This document shows, one piece after another, positions 8,331 through 19,956 of a DNA stretch of 64,000 bases; the first letter of the stretch is position 1, and the number at the start of each line of letters is the position of its first letter. The notes beneath the pieces are model-generated. The model was not told where the DNA came from. It saw only the letters and a program-made list of their open reading frames with translations, and did not search any database. A program made the translations under genes and the position numbers. This DNA comes from Rhodopseudomonas julia (GTDB taxonomy: Bacteria; Pseudomonadota; Alphaproteobacteria; Rhizobiales; Afifellaceae): contig NZ_JAUSUK010000001.1 of NCBI RefSeq assembly GCF_030813515.1, positions 1,488,001-1,552,000 of the forward strand. The letters run 5' to 3'.

Positions 8331-9028
8331 TGGCGCATAACTGGCACAATTTCGAAGACCGGGATGCGCTTGCCGAAAGCCTTGCCGACCTCGCCGAGCG
8401 TACCCTTTCCGCAAGCATTGCCAAAAACGGTGTCGCAAGCCTGGCACTCTCCGGCGGCTCGACGCCGAAGCTGTTCTTCGAGGTCCTGTCGCAGCGTCCG
8501 CTCGATTGGGCGAAGGTCATCGTCACGCTGGTCGATGAACGCTGGGTGCCGGTTGAGCACGAGCGTTCCAATGCACGGCTTGTGGCCGAGCATTTTGCCA
8601 AGGGCCCGGCAAAGGCCGCCCGTTTCATTCCCCTCTATACCGGCGCGGATACACCGGAGGACGGGGTCGGCGCGGCGACGCTGGCGACCGAGGCGCTGCC
8701 GGAAACCTTCGACGTGGTCGTCATGGGCATGGGATCCGACGGCCATACCGCTTCCTGGTTTCCGGGCGGGGACAATCTTGCCGCTGCCATCGATCCGGCA
8801 CAGGAGCTGCCGCTCCTGCCGATGCGTGCAGAGGCAGCCGGAGAGCCGCGCATCACCTTCACTCTGCCTCGGCTTCTCAGCGTCAAGACCTTGATCCTGC
8901 ATATCGAGGGCGAGGAGAAGCGCGCCGTCCTCGACAAAGCGCGCCTTGAGGGCGACATCGAAGAGATGCCGATCCGCGCTATCTTGAGACAGGACCGGGT
9001 CCCCACCGAAATCTTCTATGCGCCGTAA
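8330..9028 (+). CDS. pgl: 6-phosphogluconolactonase
   Basis: Hydrolyses 6-phosphogluconolactone to 6-phosphogluconate; DevB/SOL-type, 232 residues. The sugar-phosphate binding loop LALSGGSTPKLF, the TLVDERWVP segment and the GMGSDGHTASWFPG motif are characteristic of the family. The ATG overlaps the zwf stop by one base (TGATG) with GAGGA just upstream inside zwf, so it is translationally coupled. The following edd gene starts 15 bases downstream. Confidence 0.95.
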   Translation: MAHNWHNFEDRDALAESLADLAERTLSASIAKNGVASLALSGGSTPKLFFEVLSQRPLDWAKVIVTLVDERWVPVEHERSNARLVAEHFAKGPAKAARFIPLYTGADTPEDGVGAATLATEALPETFDVVVMGMGSDGHTASWFPGGDNLAAAIDPAQELPLLPMRAEAAGEPRITFTLPRLLSVKTLILHIEGEEKRAVLDKARLEGDIEEMPIRAILRQDRVPTEIFYAP

Positions 9029-9043
9029 GGCGAAGGAGTTCTA

Positions 9044-10885
<1,842 letters not shown>

Positions 10886-11013
10886 ACGTGTAGGAGACGG
10901 GGGCGTGCGCACAGGTCGCGCTCGCCTTCTCGGAGGAAGTCCTAGATAGGCGGAGATTGTGGGCGGCGCGCCCGCGGGGGGCTCAGAGAATTCAGGAAAG
11001 AAGACCAGAGACG

Positions 11014-11655
11014 ATGCATCACAAGACCGAAGAACTCGAGACCCTTCTTGGCGCACAGCCCGTCGTTCCCGTCCTTATTCTGGATGATGCGGAGGTCGCC
11101 GTGCCGCTGGCGCGCGCCCTTCACGCCGGCGGCATTTCTACGATCGAAATCACGCTCCGCACCGAGGCTGCCTTCGAGGCCGTGCGGCGTATCGTGGAGG
11201 AGGTCGAAGAGGTTGCTGTTGGCGTCGGCACCGTTCTCGCTCCCGACCAGCTAGAGCGTGCGGAACGTTCCGGCGCGCGCTTCTGGGTGTCGCCCGGCAT
11301 GAGCCCGCAGCTTCTGGAAGCCGCGCGCCATTGCGTGCTGCCGGGCCTGCCGGGGTCTGCGACGCCGTCGGAGGCTATGGCGCTGGTGGAAGCGGGCTAC
11401 CATCACCAGAAATTCTTCCCGGCCGAGGCAGCCGGCGGTGCCGCCTATCTCAAATCCCTCGTCTCGCCACTCGGCGAAATCCGCTTCTGCCCGACGGGCG
11501 GCATCAATCCGACCAATGCCGGCGATTATCTCGCGCTTCCCAATGTCGCCTGCGTGGGTGGCTCCTGGCTTGCACCGAAAGAGGCGATCGCTGCCGGCGA
11601 TTGGGCGAAGATCGAAGGTCTCGCCCGAGAGGCCGTCAATCTGCGCAAGGCGTAA
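11014..11655 (+). CDS. eda: KDPG aldolase (2-dehydro-3-deoxy-phosphogluconate aldolase)
   Basis: Cleaves KDPG to pyruvate and glyceraldehyde-3-phosphate. 213 residues from the ATG at 11014; an in-frame upstream start at 10957 would add 19 residues that look unlike the family. Class I aldolase signature: catalytic Glu45 in IEITLRT and the Schiff-base Lys133 in HHQKFFPAE, plus the phosphate-binding CPTGGIN loop. The enzyme serves both the edd product and the KdgK product made upstream in the window. Confidence 0.96.
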   Translation: MHHKTEELETLLGAQPVVPVLILDDAEVAVPLARALHAGGISTIEITLRTEAAFEAVRRIVEEVEEVAVGVGTVLAPDQLERAERSGARFWVSPGMSPQLLEAARHCVLPGLPGSATPSEAMALVEAGYHHQKFFPAEAAGGAAYLKSLVSPLGEIRFCPTGGINPTNAGDYLALPNVACVGGSWLAPKEAIAAGDWAKIEGLAREAVNLRKA

Positions 11656-11696
11656 ATTCTCGCTGCTTTTGAAAATCCCCACGGAGGAATGACACG

Positions 11697-13334
11697 ATGA
11701 AGCCTGCCGCCCGGACAGCGCTCGAAGCCCTGAAGGTGCATGAAAGCAGCCTTGCCGCGCGCCATCTGCGCGAGCTTTTCCAGGAGGATCCGGGTCGGTT
11801 TGAGCGCTTTTCGACGAGCCTTGGTGATCTCACGTTCGATTATTCCAAGAACCGCATCACCGCAGAGACCTTCGATCTTCTGGTCACCCTTGCCCAGGCG
11901 GCGGACGTGGAGGGACTGCGGCATGCCATGTTCACCGGCGAGGCGATCAATGTCACCGAAAAGCGGGCCGTACTGCACACCGCCTTGCGGGCGCCGGAAT
12001 CGGCCGCTGTCGAGGTGAATGGCGTCGATGTCATGCTCGGCGTGCATGACGTTCTGGAGCGTGTGGGCGAATTCGCCGAAGGCGTGCGCTCGGGCAAGAT
12101 CACGGGTGCGAACGGCAAGGCCTTCACCGATGTCGTCAATATCGGCATCGGCGGTTCCGATCTCGGGCCGGCGATGGCGGTTGCGGCACTGACGCCTTTC
12201 CGCGATGGCGGGCCGCGGGTGCATTTCGTCTCCAATGTCGACGGCGCGCATATCCACGACACGCTCGCCGAGCTCGATCCAGAGCGCACGCTCTTTCTGA
12301 TCGCGTCGAAGACTTTTACGACGCTCGAGACGATGACCAATGCCGCTTCGGCGCGCAATTGGATCGTGGAGCGGCTCGGCGAAGATGCGGTTTCGGCGCA
12401 TTTCGCGGCCCTTTCCACCAATCTCAAAAAGGTCGGCGAATTTGGCATCGACGAAGAGCGCGTCTTCGGCTTCTGGGACTGGGTTGGGGGACGCTATTCG
12501 GTCTGGTCGGCGATCGGTCTGCCACTGGCGATTTCGATCGGCTTCAAGAACTTCAAGCGCTTCCTCGCCGGCGCGCGGCAGATGGACGAGCACTTTCGCA
12601 CCGCGCCGCTCGCCGAGAACTTGCCGGTCATCATGGGGCTCATCGGCATCTACCACCGCAATGTCTGCGCCTATCCGACCCAGGCGATCATCCCCTATGA
12701 CCAGCGGCTCAGCCGCTTTGCGGCGCATCTGCAGCAGCTCGATATGGAATCGAACGGCAAGCGGGTGACGCGCGGAGGCAAGGCGGTCGATTACCAGACC
12801 GGGCCGGTTGTCTGGGGCGAGCCCGGCACCAACGGCCAGCACGCCTTCTTCCAGCTCATCCACCAGGGCACTGAGGTCGTGCCTGTCGATTTCCTGATTG
12901 CGGCCGAGCCCAACGAGGCGATGGGCGACCACCACGCCAAGCTTCTCGCCAATTGCCTGGCGCAGGCGCAGGCACTCGCTTTCGGCCGCACCGAGGAAGA
13001 GGTGCGTGCGGAGCTTTCCTCCCAGAAGATGGCGCCGTCGGAGATCGACCGGCTGGCGCCGCACAAGGTGTTTCCGGGCAACCGGCCGTCGAACACGCTC
13101 ATCTACAAGCGCCTCGATCCGCACACGCTCGGCATGCTGATTGCGCTTTACGAGCACCGGGTCTTCGTCATGGGCGCGATCTGGGACATCAATTCCTTCG
13201 ACCAATGGGGTGTGGAGCTCGGCAAGGCGCTTGCCTCCAACCTCCTGCCGGTCATCCGTGACGGGGCGGGAACGGACGGTCTCGATTCTTCCACCGCCGG
13301 GCTCGTGGAGCGCTACCGGACGTTGTCGCGGTAA
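11697..13334 (+). CDS. pgi: Glucose-6-phosphate isomerase
   Basis: Interconverts glucose-6-phosphate and fructose-6-phosphate; 545 residues, typical of the long bacterial form. The signatures [14 protein letters not shown], the SKTFTT phosphate loop, the [13 protein letters not shown] segment and the C-terminal [14 protein letters not shown] are all present. GGAGGAA precedes the start. With Pgi the organism can feed fructose-6-phosphate back into the Entner-Doudoroff pathway. The 3' end overlaps the convergent hyi-like gene by 22 bases. Confidence 0.97.
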   Translation: MKPAARTALEALKVHESSLAARHLRELFQEDPGRFERFSTSLGDLTFDYSKNRITAETFDLLVTLAQAADVEGLRHAMFTGEAINVTEKRAVLHTALRAPESAAVEVNGVDVMLGVHDVLERVGEFAEGVRSGKITGANGKAFTDVVNIGIGGSDLGPAMAVAALTPFRDGGPRVHFVSNVDGAHIHDTLAELDPERTLFLIASKTFTTLETMTNAASARNWIVERLGEDAVSAHFAALSTNLKKVGEFGIDEERVFGFWDWVGGRYSVWSAIGLPLAISIGFKNFKRFLAGARQMDEHFRTAPLAENLPVIMGLIGIYHRNVCAYPTQAIIPYDQRLSRFAAHLQQLDMESNGKRVTRGGKAVDYQTGPVVWGEPGTNGQHAFFQLIHQGTEVVPVDFLIAAEPNEAMGDHHAKLLANCLAQAQALAFGRTEEEVRAELSSQKMAPSEIDRLAPHKVFPGNRPSNTLIYKRLDPHTLGMLIALYEHRVFVMGAIWDINSFDQWGVELGKALASNLLPVIRDGAGTDGLDSSTAGLVERYRTLSR

Positions 13335-14095
13335 GTCTTCATCCAGGAAAGGCCCGCCTCCACCGTCGCGCGGGGGCGGTATTCGGCACCGATCGCGCCT
13401 TGATAGCCGAGGCGTTCGATCTCCGGCAAAAGCCAGGAATAGGCGATCTCGCCCTCGTCCGGCTCGTTGCGTCCCGGCACGCCGGCGATCTGGATATGCC
13501 CGATCTTCGGCATCAGCTCCGCGATACGGTGGGCGAGGTCGCCCTCCATGATCTGGGCGTGATAGCAATCGAACTGAAGCTTCAAATTGTCCGCCGCCAC
13601 CATGTCGATGATGCGCGCGGCCTCCGCACTCGATGACAGGAAGTAGCCGGGTACGTCGCGCGCATTGATCGGCTCGATCAGGATGGTGAGGCCGTGCCGC
13701 GCCGCCCGACCTGCGGCATAGGAGAGGGCGTTCACAAAAGCTTCCTTGCAGCGGCGAACAGGCGTCTCTTCGTCGGCAATGCCGGCCATCACATGCACGG
13801 CGGTGCCGCCGAGATCGACGGCCCAGTCGACGGCTTCATCGATCGCGGCCAGGGCTTCCTTCTCGCGCCCAGGGAGCGCAGAGAGCCCGAACTCGCCCTC
13901 TTTGCCAGTCCGCGTGTTGAGGCCGAGAAGCGGCAGGCCGGTTTTGTGAAGCGCCTGTTTCAGCGTTTCGCGTGGTGCGTCATAAGGAAACTGAAATTCA
14001 ACCGTGTCGAAACCTGACTTTTTCGCTGCGACGATTCGCTCCTCTAGCGGCCGGTCTGTCCATAAGAATCCGAGATTGGCAGAGAGCTTGAGCAT
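13313..14095 (-). CDS. Hydroxypyruvate isomerase family protein (Hyi/OtnI type)
   Basis: A 260-residue TIM-barrel sugar isomerase of the hydroxypyruvate isomerase family, which interconverts hydroxypyruvate and tartronate semialdehyde or related 2-oxo-tetronates. Family features include [11 protein letters not shown] at the start, [15 protein letters not shown] with the metal-binding Glu, [13 protein letters not shown] and GAEYRP near the end. The ATG at 14095 is preferred over a TTG at 14161 because homologues begin at LKLSANL. It stands alone on the minus strand between pgi and the cobalamin cluster; the exact substrate (Hyi versus OtnI) cannot be decided. Confidence 0.83.
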   Translation of the reverse strand: MLKLSANLGFLWTDRPLEERIVAAKKSGFDTVEFQFPYDAPRETLKQALHKTGLPLLGLNTRTGKEGEFGLSALPGREKEALAAIDEAVDWAVDLGGTAVHVMAGIADEETPVRRCKEAFVNALSYAAGRAARHGLTILIEPINARDVPGYFLSSSAEAARIIDMVAADNLKLQFDCYHAQIMEGDLAHRIAELMPKIGHIQIAGVPGRNEPDEGEIAYSWLLPEIERLGYQGAIGAEYRPRATVEAGLSWMKTYRDNVR

Positions 14096-14424
14096 TTCAC
14101 TTTTATCTTCAGCTATTTCCGTCGAAAAGAGCAGTCCACTTTTCAGCTGGCAAGTGGCCAAAAGGCTTCCGAGATTGACGCGCCTTCCTTGGCTCTCTAG
14201 AGCCGGTTCAGGGATGGTTGCCCGTCAAAGGGCTGAAAGCGATCTCGGGCGCGGCTGACCCCTACCGGGAGCCAAAACCGAGGCCGTCCAGCGCCACAGC
14301 TCCGCTGTGGGCGGGGTCATCCGTTCGTTTTTGTGAAGGCCCGCCGTGACGCAGTCCTGCTCTCTCCCTGCTTTTGCGCCAATGCGCGGTCGCCTCGCCA
14401 CCCGAAAATCGGAGGATTGAACGC
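14096..14424 (+). promoter_or_regulatory. Structured leader region ahead of the cobalamin cluster
   Basis: A 329-base gap between the hyi-like gene and cbiX with no credible gene. It holds an inverted repeat GGCTCT-ct-AGAGCC (14191-14204), an outer pairing TGACCCC (14256-14262) with GGGGTCA (14313-14319), and nested in it a perfect CCACAG-ctccg-CTGTGG hairpin (14294-14310), followed by a short T-run near 14329. This looks like a folded 5' leader or attenuator. I looked for the conserved cobalamin riboswitch core and B12 box and did not find them. Confidence 0.4.
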
Positions 14425-15570
14425 GTGTCGGAAAAACTCGGATTGATGATTTGCGGCCATGGCAGCCGCAATAAGGCGGCGGTCGACGAATTTGCCCGTC
14501 TTGCAACTGAAGCGCGCAAGCTCTTCCCGCAATGGCCGGTCGAGTATGGCTATCTGGAATTCGCCGAACCGGTTTTGCGCACCGGCCTTGATAAGCTGGT
14601 GGATCTGGGTTGCACGCGCATCCTCGCCGTTCCCGGCATGCTGTTTGCCGCCGGTCATGCCAAGAATGACATTCCGTCCGTCCTCAATACCTATCAAGCC
14701 GAGCGCGGCGTTCCGATCGATTACGGCCGCGATCTCGGTATCGATCCGCGCATGATCCGCGCCGCCTCCGACCGGATTTCAGAGGCGCTCGCCGCTTCAC
14801 CCTCCGACGTGCCGCTGCATGAGACGCTGCTCGTCGTCGTCGGCCGGGGGGCTTCCGATCCAGATGCCAATTCCAACGTCTCCAAGATTACCCGCATGCT
14901 GTGGGAAGGTTTCGGCTTCGGTTGGGCGGAGACCGCCTATTCGGGCGTCACTTTCCCGCTCGTCGAGCCGGGCCTCGAACATGCAGCGAAGCTCGGCTAT
15001 CGGCGCATCATCGTCTTCCCGTACTTCCTCTTCACAGGCGTCCTCGTCAGCCGTATCTACATGGCGACCGATGCGGTGGCCGAGCGTCATCCCGAGATCG
15101 AATTCCTCAAAGCGAGCTATCTCAACGACCACCCCCAGGTGATCGCGACCATGGCCGACCGGGTCAACGAGATCCTGAACGGCGCCAATGTGATGAACTG
15201 CCAGATGTGCAAGTACCGGGAGCAGATCCTGGGCTTTGAGGCCGAGATCGGTCTGCCGCAGGAAAGCCATCACCACCATGTGGAAGGCGTCGGCGCGGCC
15301 TGCGATCTGTGCAATGACGACGGCAGCTGCAACGGCCGCTGTCAGGACGAACAGCACACGCATGGTCATGGCAACGACCATGGGCATCATCACCATGGGC
15401 ACGGTCATGATCACCCGCACGACCATTCCCACGATCATGATCATCAACATTCCGGGCATGATCACGGTCACGGTCACGGGCATGAACATGGGCACGATCA
15501 TGACCATCACCACCATCCCTATCCGCATGCCGATCACCCGCTCGGCCCGCGGTCAATGAAGCGGCACTGA
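14425..15570 (+). CDS. cbiX: Sirohydrochlorin cobaltochelatase with His-rich tail
   Basis: Inserts cobalt into sirohydrochlorin, the early-cobalt entry to cobalamin; 381 residues, the long two-domain CbiX form. The GTG start has GGAGG about nine bases upstream. N-terminal chelatase domain begins [13 protein letters not shown]; the second half repeats the fold ([12 protein letters not shown]). The C-terminal third carries Cys motifs (MNCQMCKY and [14 protein letters not shown]), which resemble the Fe-S region of long CbiX proteins, then a final ~75 residues with about 30 histidines alternating with Gly and Asp, probably a cobalt/nickel store. It heads an operon with cobH 6 bases downstream. 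Confidence 0.92.
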   Translation: MSEKLGLMICGHGSRNKAAVDEFARLATEARKLFPQWPVEYGYLEFAEPVLRTGLDKLVDLGCTRILAVPGMLFAAGHAKNDIPSVLNTYQAERGVPIDYGRDLGIDPRMIRAASDRISEALAASPSDVPLHETLLVVVGRGASDPDANSNVSKITRMLWEGFGFGWAETAYSGVTFPLVEPGLEHAAKLGYRRIIVFPYFLFTGVLVSRIYMATDAVAERHPEIEFLKASYLNDHPQVIATMADRVNEILNGANVMNCQMCKYREQILGFEAEIGLPQESHHHHVEGVGAACDLCNDDGSCNGRCQDEQHTHGHGNDHGHHHHGHGHDHPHDHSHDHDHQHSGHDHGHGHGHEHGHDHDHHHHPYPHADHPLGPRSMKRH

Positions 15571-15576
15571 CCGAAC

Positions 15577-16206
15577 ATGGACTATCTGCGCGACGGCGCC
15601 GAAATCACCCGCCGCTCTTTTGCGATCATCGAAGCGGAATGCGAGTTGTCTGCGGTTCCGGCCGACCTCCGGCCGCTTGCCAAACGCGTCGTGCATTCCG
15701 GCGGCATGCCCGATCTTGTCGCCGATCTCGCCTGGTCGGACGGTGCGGGTGCGGCAGGGCGTGCGGCTCTTGAGGCTGGCGCGCCGATCCTTTGCGATGT
15801 CGCCATGGTCGCGGCGGGCATTGCGCGGCGGCATCTCTCTGCCGGCAATGCAATCGAGGCAGCCGTTGCCCAGCCGAATGCGGCCCGGCTTGCCGGCGAG
15901 CTTCAGACGACGCGGACCGCCGCTGGTTTTTCGGCTCTCGCCGACCGGCTGTCCGGTTCCATCGCCGTCATCGGCAACGCACCGACGGCTCTCTTCCATC
16001 TTCTGGAACTTGCCGAAGACCCCGCTTTGCGCCCGGCCTTCGTCATCGGCTTCCCGGTCGGCTTCGTTGGCGCGGCGGAATCCAAGGAGGCGCTGATCGC
16101 CAACCGTCTTGGTCTTCCTTTCGTGGCTCTCAGGGGGCGGCGTGGCGGATCAGCGATGGCGGCCGCGGCGCTCAACGCGCTCATGATCGGTGAGGAGGCG
16201 GCATGA
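15577..16206 (+). CDS. cobH: Precorrin-8X methylmutase
   Basis: Moves a methyl group from C11 to C12 of the corrin ring to make hydrogenobyrinate or its cobalt form (CobH/CbiC). 209 residues. The family pattern RRSFAIIEAE near the N-terminus, the RVVHSGGMPDL segment with the catalytic His, and the C-terminal GRRGGSAMAAAALNAL are visible. The stop overlaps the start of cobL by 4 bases, so the operon is tightly packed. Confidence 0.94.
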   Translation: MDYLRDGAEITRRSFAIIEAECELSAVPADLRPLAKRVVHSGGMPDLVADLAWSDGAGAAGRAALEAGAPILCDVAMVAAGIARRHLSAGNAIEAAVAQPNAARLAGELQTTRTAAGFSALADRLSGSIAVIGNAPTALFHLLELAEDPALRPAFVIGFPVGFVGAAESKEALIANRLGLPFVALRGRRGGSAMAAAALNALMIGEEAA

Positions 16207-17447
16207 AACCCTGGCTTTTTGTCATCGGCATTGGTGAGGACGGTCTCGCCGGTCTTTCGGCCGCTGCACAGCGGCTCATCGACGATGCCGAAATCCTCAT
16301 CGGCGGCGAACGCCATCTTGCCATGCTGCCCGAGGACGAGCGGGAAAAACTCTCCTGGCCCAGCCCTTTAAGCGAACTCGTGAGTCGTCTGACTGAGTAT
16401 CGCGGACAGCGGGTCGTCGTGCTTGCGAGCGGTGATCCGATGCATTTCGGCATCGGCGCGACGCTTGCCCGCTCCATTCCTCCCGAAGAGATGCTCATCA
16501 TCCCCGGCCTGTCGGCCTTCGCGCTCGCGGCCTCAAGGCTCGCCTGGCCCTTGGAGCGCGTCGAGATGGTGACCCTGCATGGCCGGCCGATCGGCCGGCT
16601 GGCGTTGTCCGTCTATCCCGGCGCGAAGATCCTGATCCTCTCGCATGACGGGACGACACCTGCGGCCGTCGCCGCCTATCTGACAGAGCGCGGTTTTGGC
16701 GATAGCCGTATGGTGGCGCTTGCCCATATGGGCGGGCCGAAAGAGACGGGGATCAAAGGTCGGGCGCGTGACTGGTCGGCGGAGACCTCCGATTTCCACA
16801 CGCTTGCAGTCGAATGCGTCGCAGGCCCCGATGCCCGCTTCCTGCCGCGCTCCGGTGGGTTGCCGGACGATGCCTTCACGCACGATGGCAAGATGACGAA
16901 ACGGGAAGTGCGTGCGGCCGCGATCGCGCGGCTCGCCCCGTTCCCGGGCGCGCTTTTGTGGGATATCGGCGCGGGTGCCGGATCGGTCGCCATCGAATTC
17001 ATGCGTGTGGCCCACCATGCGCGCGCTATTGCGCTCGAGCCGCGGCTGGAGCGGCGGGCCATGGCGGCGAAGAATGCCTTGGAACTCGGCGTGCCGGATC
17101 TCGACCTTCGCGAGGGTGAGGCGCCCGAGGCGCTCGCGGACTGGCCTGCGCCCGATGCCGTCTTCGTGGGCGGCGGCGTGCGGCCGGAAACACTTGCATT
17201 GGCGCGCCGGGCCTTGAAGCCCGGCGGCCGGCTCGTCGTGCATGCGGTGACGCTTGAAAGCGAAGCCGTCCTTCTCGCCGAGCATCAAAGCTCAGGGGGT
17301 GAGCTTACACGCCTTGCGGTCTCGCATGCGGAGGCGATCGGCCCGTATCACGGCTGGCGTCCTGCAATGCCTGTCACCCAATGGGCCTGGGTTAAGGGGA
17401 GCATTGGCGAAACCAGAATGGATGACGGAGGTCTGCTCCCGGAATGA
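16203..17447 (+). CDS. cobL: Precorrin-6Y C5,15-methyltransferase (CbiE-CbiT fusion)
   Basis: Methylates C5 and C15 and decarboxylates the C12 acetate side chain. 414 residues with two domains: an N-terminal CbiE tetrapyrrole methylase (1 to about 210; VIGIGEDGLAGL, VVLASGDPMHFGIG) and a C-terminal CbiT Rossmann methyltransferase (about 225 to 414; LWDIGAGAGSVAIEF SAM-binding loop). The fused form is the usual alphaproteobacterial arrangement. It overlaps cobH upstream and cobI downstream by 4 bases each. Confidence 0.95.
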   Translation: MKPWLFVIGIGEDGLAGLSAAAQRLIDDAEILIGGERHLAMLPEDEREKLSWPSPLSELVSRLTEYRGQRVVVLASGDPMHFGIGATLARSIPPEEMLIIPGLSAFALAASRLAWPLERVEMVTLHGRPIGRLALSVYPGAKILILSHDGTTPAAVAAYLTERGFGDSRMVALAHMGGPKETGIKGRARDWSAETSDFHTLAVECVAGPDARFLPRSGGLPDDAFTHDGKMTKREVRAAAIARLAPFPGALLWDIGAGAGSVAIEFMRVAHHARAIALEPRLERRAMAAKNALELGVPDLDLREGEAPEALADWPAPDAVFVGGGVRPETLALARRALKPGGRLVVHAVTLESEAVLLAEHQSSGGELTRLAVSHAEAIGPYHGWRPAMPVTQWAWVKGSIGETRMDDGGLLPE

Positions 17448-18136
17448 GTGGCAAACTTTATGGCATTGGTGTCGGGCCCGGAGATCCGGAGCTCATCACC
17501 TTGAAGGCGGCGCGCATGATCGAAAGCGCCGAGGTGATCGCCTATCCCGCCCCCGATCCCGGCGAGAGTTTTGCACGAGCGATCGCGGCAAAGCACATTG
17601 CAGGCGACACACGCGAGATTGTCATCCGCATCGCGATGCGCGCCGGACATGTTCCGAGCGAGCCCTATGACCGCGCCGCGGAGGCGATCGCCGCTGAGCT
17701 CGAAGAAGGCCGGGATGTGGTCGTGCTGTGCGAAGGCGATCCGTTCTTCTACGGCACCTTCATGTATCTGCACGACCGGCTGTGTCCGCGCTTTGGCTGC
17801 GAGATCGTGCCGGGTGTTTCCTCGCTCACCGCCGTTGCGGCCGCGGCGAGCCGGCCCCTGACACGGCGCACGGGCACGCTCAACGTCTTTCCGGCAACGC
17901 TCGATCCGGCCATCCTCAAGGCGCGCCTCAGTGAAAGCGAAGCGGCGGCGATCCTGAAAGTCGGCCGTCATCTGCCGCAGCTCAAGGAGCTCATCGCCGA
18001 CCTGGGTCGGCTCGACGAAGCTGTCTATGTCTCGCATGCGAGCCTGCCGCAGCAGAAGGTCGTGCCGCTCGCCGAGCTTGAAGCCGATGAAGCGCCTTAT
18101 TTCTCAATGATCCTGATTGCGAAGGTTGAGCGATGA
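17444..18136 (+). CDS. cobI: Precorrin-2 C20-methyltransferase
   Basis: Transfers a methyl group from S-adenosylmethionine to C20 of precorrin-2 or cobalt-precorrin-2 (CobI/CbiL). 230 residues. The tetrapyrrole methylase motifs YGIGVGPGDPELITLKA at the N-terminus and VVVLCEGDPFFYGTFMYL in the middle are intact. Overlaps both neighbours by 4 bases. Since CbiX acts early, the cobalt-containing substrate is likely, but this cannot be read from the motifs. Confidence 0.94.
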   Translation: MSGKLYGIGVGPGDPELITLKAARMIESAEVIAYPAPDPGESFARAIAAKHIAGDTREIVIRIAMRAGHVPSEPYDRAAEAIAAELEEGRDVVVLCEGDPFFYGTFMYLHDRLCPRFGCEIVPGVSSLTAVAAAASRPLTRRTGTLNVFPATLDPAILKARLSESEAAAILKVGRHLPQLKELIADLGRLDEAVYVSHASLPQQKVVPLAELEADEAPYFSMILIAKVER

Positions 18137-19956
18137 CCCCAGTCTTTCTCGCTTTGACTGAACGGGGCCTTGTGACCGCGAACAGACTGCGGGAGGCGAT
18201 CGGGGGCGACGTTCATGCCCTGAAGAAAGCCGTTGAAAGCGGCGCGGCTCCCGCCAATTGCGTCTTCGAGGATACCGGAGCGCATTGCCGGATGCTGTTC
18301 CAGGCTGGCCGGCCGATCATCGGCATTTGTGCGGCCGGCATCCTCGTTCGCGTCCTTTCCCCGCTTCTTTCGGATAAGCGCAGCGAGCCCGCCGTTCTCG
18401 CGCTTTCTGAGGACGGTCGCACCGTGGTGCCGCTTCTCGGCGGCCATCACGGCGCCAACGGTCTGGCGCGCCAGATTGCGGCGAGGCTTTCCGGCTTCGC
18501 GGCGATTACCACGGCCGGCGACACACGCTTCGGCATCGCGCTCGACGAGCCCCCGCACGGTTTTGCTCTCGCCAATCCGGAAGATGCCAAGGATGTGATG
18601 TCGGCGTTTCTCGCCGGCGCCACGGTGGAGCTTGAAGGCGATTTGCCGTGGATCGAGGAAAGTGCACTGCCGCGCGGAGCCGACAGCTCCGTGAAGCTCG
18701 TCGCCACGACCGAGGACCGCAAGGGTGACGCGCAGACGCTCGTCTATCACCCGAAGGCGCTTGCGATCGGGGTCGGCTGCGAGCGAGGCGCCGACACGGA
18801 AGAGGTGATGACCCTCGTCCAGGAAACGCTCTCAGAAGCCGGGCTCTCTCTGCATTCGGTCGCCTGCCTCGTCTCGCTCGATCTGAAGGCCGACGAGACG
18901 GCGATCCTGGAAACCGCCAAGATGCTCGGCGTGCCGGCGCGCTTCTTCACCGCTGCGCGCCTCGAGGAAGAAACACCGCGCCTCGACAATCCTTCGGAGG
19001 CGGTCTTCCGCGAAGTCGGCACGCATGGGGTCGCCGAAGCGGCAGCCCTCGCCGCCGCTGGGCCCGAAGGTCTTCTCGTCGTCGCCAAGAAGAAGAGCGC
19101 GCGTGCCACCTGTGCCATCGCTGAGGCGCCAGCTCCGATCGAGACGGCGTCCGTCGGGCGTGCCCGCGGCAAGCTTGCCGTGGTGGGCATCGGGCCGGGC
19201 GATGCGGAATGGCGCACGCCGCAGGCCGATGCGCTCATCGCTGGTGCCGATACGGTCATCGGCTATTCTTACTATCTCGACCTGATCGCCGCCCATATCA
19301 CCGATAAAACTCGCATCGATTCGCCGCTCGGCGAAGAGCGCGACCGTTGCCAGAAGGCGCTCGAACTCGCGGCCGAAGGTCGCTCGGTCGCTCTCATCTG
19401 CTCCGGCGATCCGGGCATCTATGCGATGGCCACACTCGTTTGCGAGGTCTTGGAAGGTGCTGATCCCGCTTCCGCAGTGAAGCGCGTCGAGCTCGTCGTG
19501 GCGCCAGGCATTTCAGCCTTCCAGGCCGCGGCCTCGCGCCTCGGTGCGCCGATGGGCCACGATTTCTGCCTCATCTCGCTGTCCGATCTTCTGACGCCGT
19601 GGGAGACCATCCGCTCGCGTGTCGAGGCAGCGGCTCAGGGTGATTTCGTCGTCGCCTTCTACAATCCGGTGTCGCAGCGCCGGCGGCATCAGCTTGCCGA
19701 TTCCCGCGAGATCTTTCTCGCCCATCGTCCGGCGGAGACGCCGGTGGTGATTGCCCGTCTTCTCGGGCGGGAGGGCGAGCGCTTGCACTTCACCACCCTT
19801 GGCGAATTGTCCGTCGACGATGTCGACATGATGAGCCTCGTCGTCGTCGGATCGTCGACGAGCCGAACCTTCACAGCAGGCGGACGCGAATTCCTTTTCA
19901 CGCCGCGCGACTACCACCGCAAAGTTCAGGCCCCCGAAAAGGAGACGACAGCGTGA
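18133..19956 (+). CDS. cobJ: CbiG-CobJ fusion: lactone-opening protein plus precorrin-3B C17-methyltransferase
   Basis: A 607-residue fusion. Residues 1 to about 210 match the CbiG N-terminal and central part (ICAAGILVRVLSPLL, GGHHGANGLARQIA); about 210-330 match the CbiG C-terminal/CobE domain (LAIGVGCERGAD, VSLDLKADE); about 345-600 are the CbiH/CobJ methyltransferase (VVGIGPGDAEWRTP, VALICSGDPGIYAMA, YNPVSQRR). CbiG opens the ring-A lactone in the cobalt-early route, while CobJ/CbiH contracts the ring and methylates C17. Carrying both activities in one chain lets contraction and lactone opening be coupled. It overlaps cobI and cobM by 4 bases. Confidence 0.92.
   Translation: MTPVFLALTERGLVTANRLREAIGGDVHALKKAVESGAAPANCVFEDTGAHCRMLFQAGRPIIGICAAGILVRVLSPLLSDKRSEPAVLALSEDGRTVVPLLGGHHGANGLARQIAARLSGFAAITTAGDTRFGIALDEPPHGFALANPEDAKDVMSAFLAGATVELEGDLPWIEESALPRGADSSVKLVATTEDRKGDAQTLVYHPKALAIGVGCERGADTEEVMTLVQETLSEAGLSLHSVACLVSLDLKADETAILETAKMLGVPARFFTAARLEEETPRLDNPSEAVFREVGTHGVAEAAALAAAGPEGLLVVAKKKSARATCAIAEAPAPIETASVGRARGKLAVVGIGPGDAEWRTPQADALIAGADTVIGYSYYLDLIAAHITDKTRIDSPLGEERDRCQKALELAAEGRSVALICSGDPGIYAMATLVCEVLEGADPASAVKRVELVVAPGISAFQAAASRLGAPMGHDFCLISLSDLLTPWETIRSRVEAAAQGDFVVAFYNPVSQRRRHQLADSREIFLAHRPAETPVVIARLLGREGERLHFTTLGELSVDDVDMMSLVVVGSSTSRTFTAGGREFLFTPRDYHRKVQAPEKETTA

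Noticed and set aside
6243-8447. A 734-codon open frame on the minus strand covering zwf
   Set aside because: It lies antisense to a clear zwf gene, has the basic, Arg/His-rich composition of high-G+C shadow frames and matches no protein family.
11526-13568. A 680-codon minus-strand open frame across pgi
   Set aside because: Shadow of pgi; no family features, strong pgi motifs on the other strand.
14162-14424. Cobalamin riboswitch ahead of cbiX
   Set aside because: Neither the conserved core nor the B12 box was seen despite the expected position; reported instead as an unassigned structured leader.
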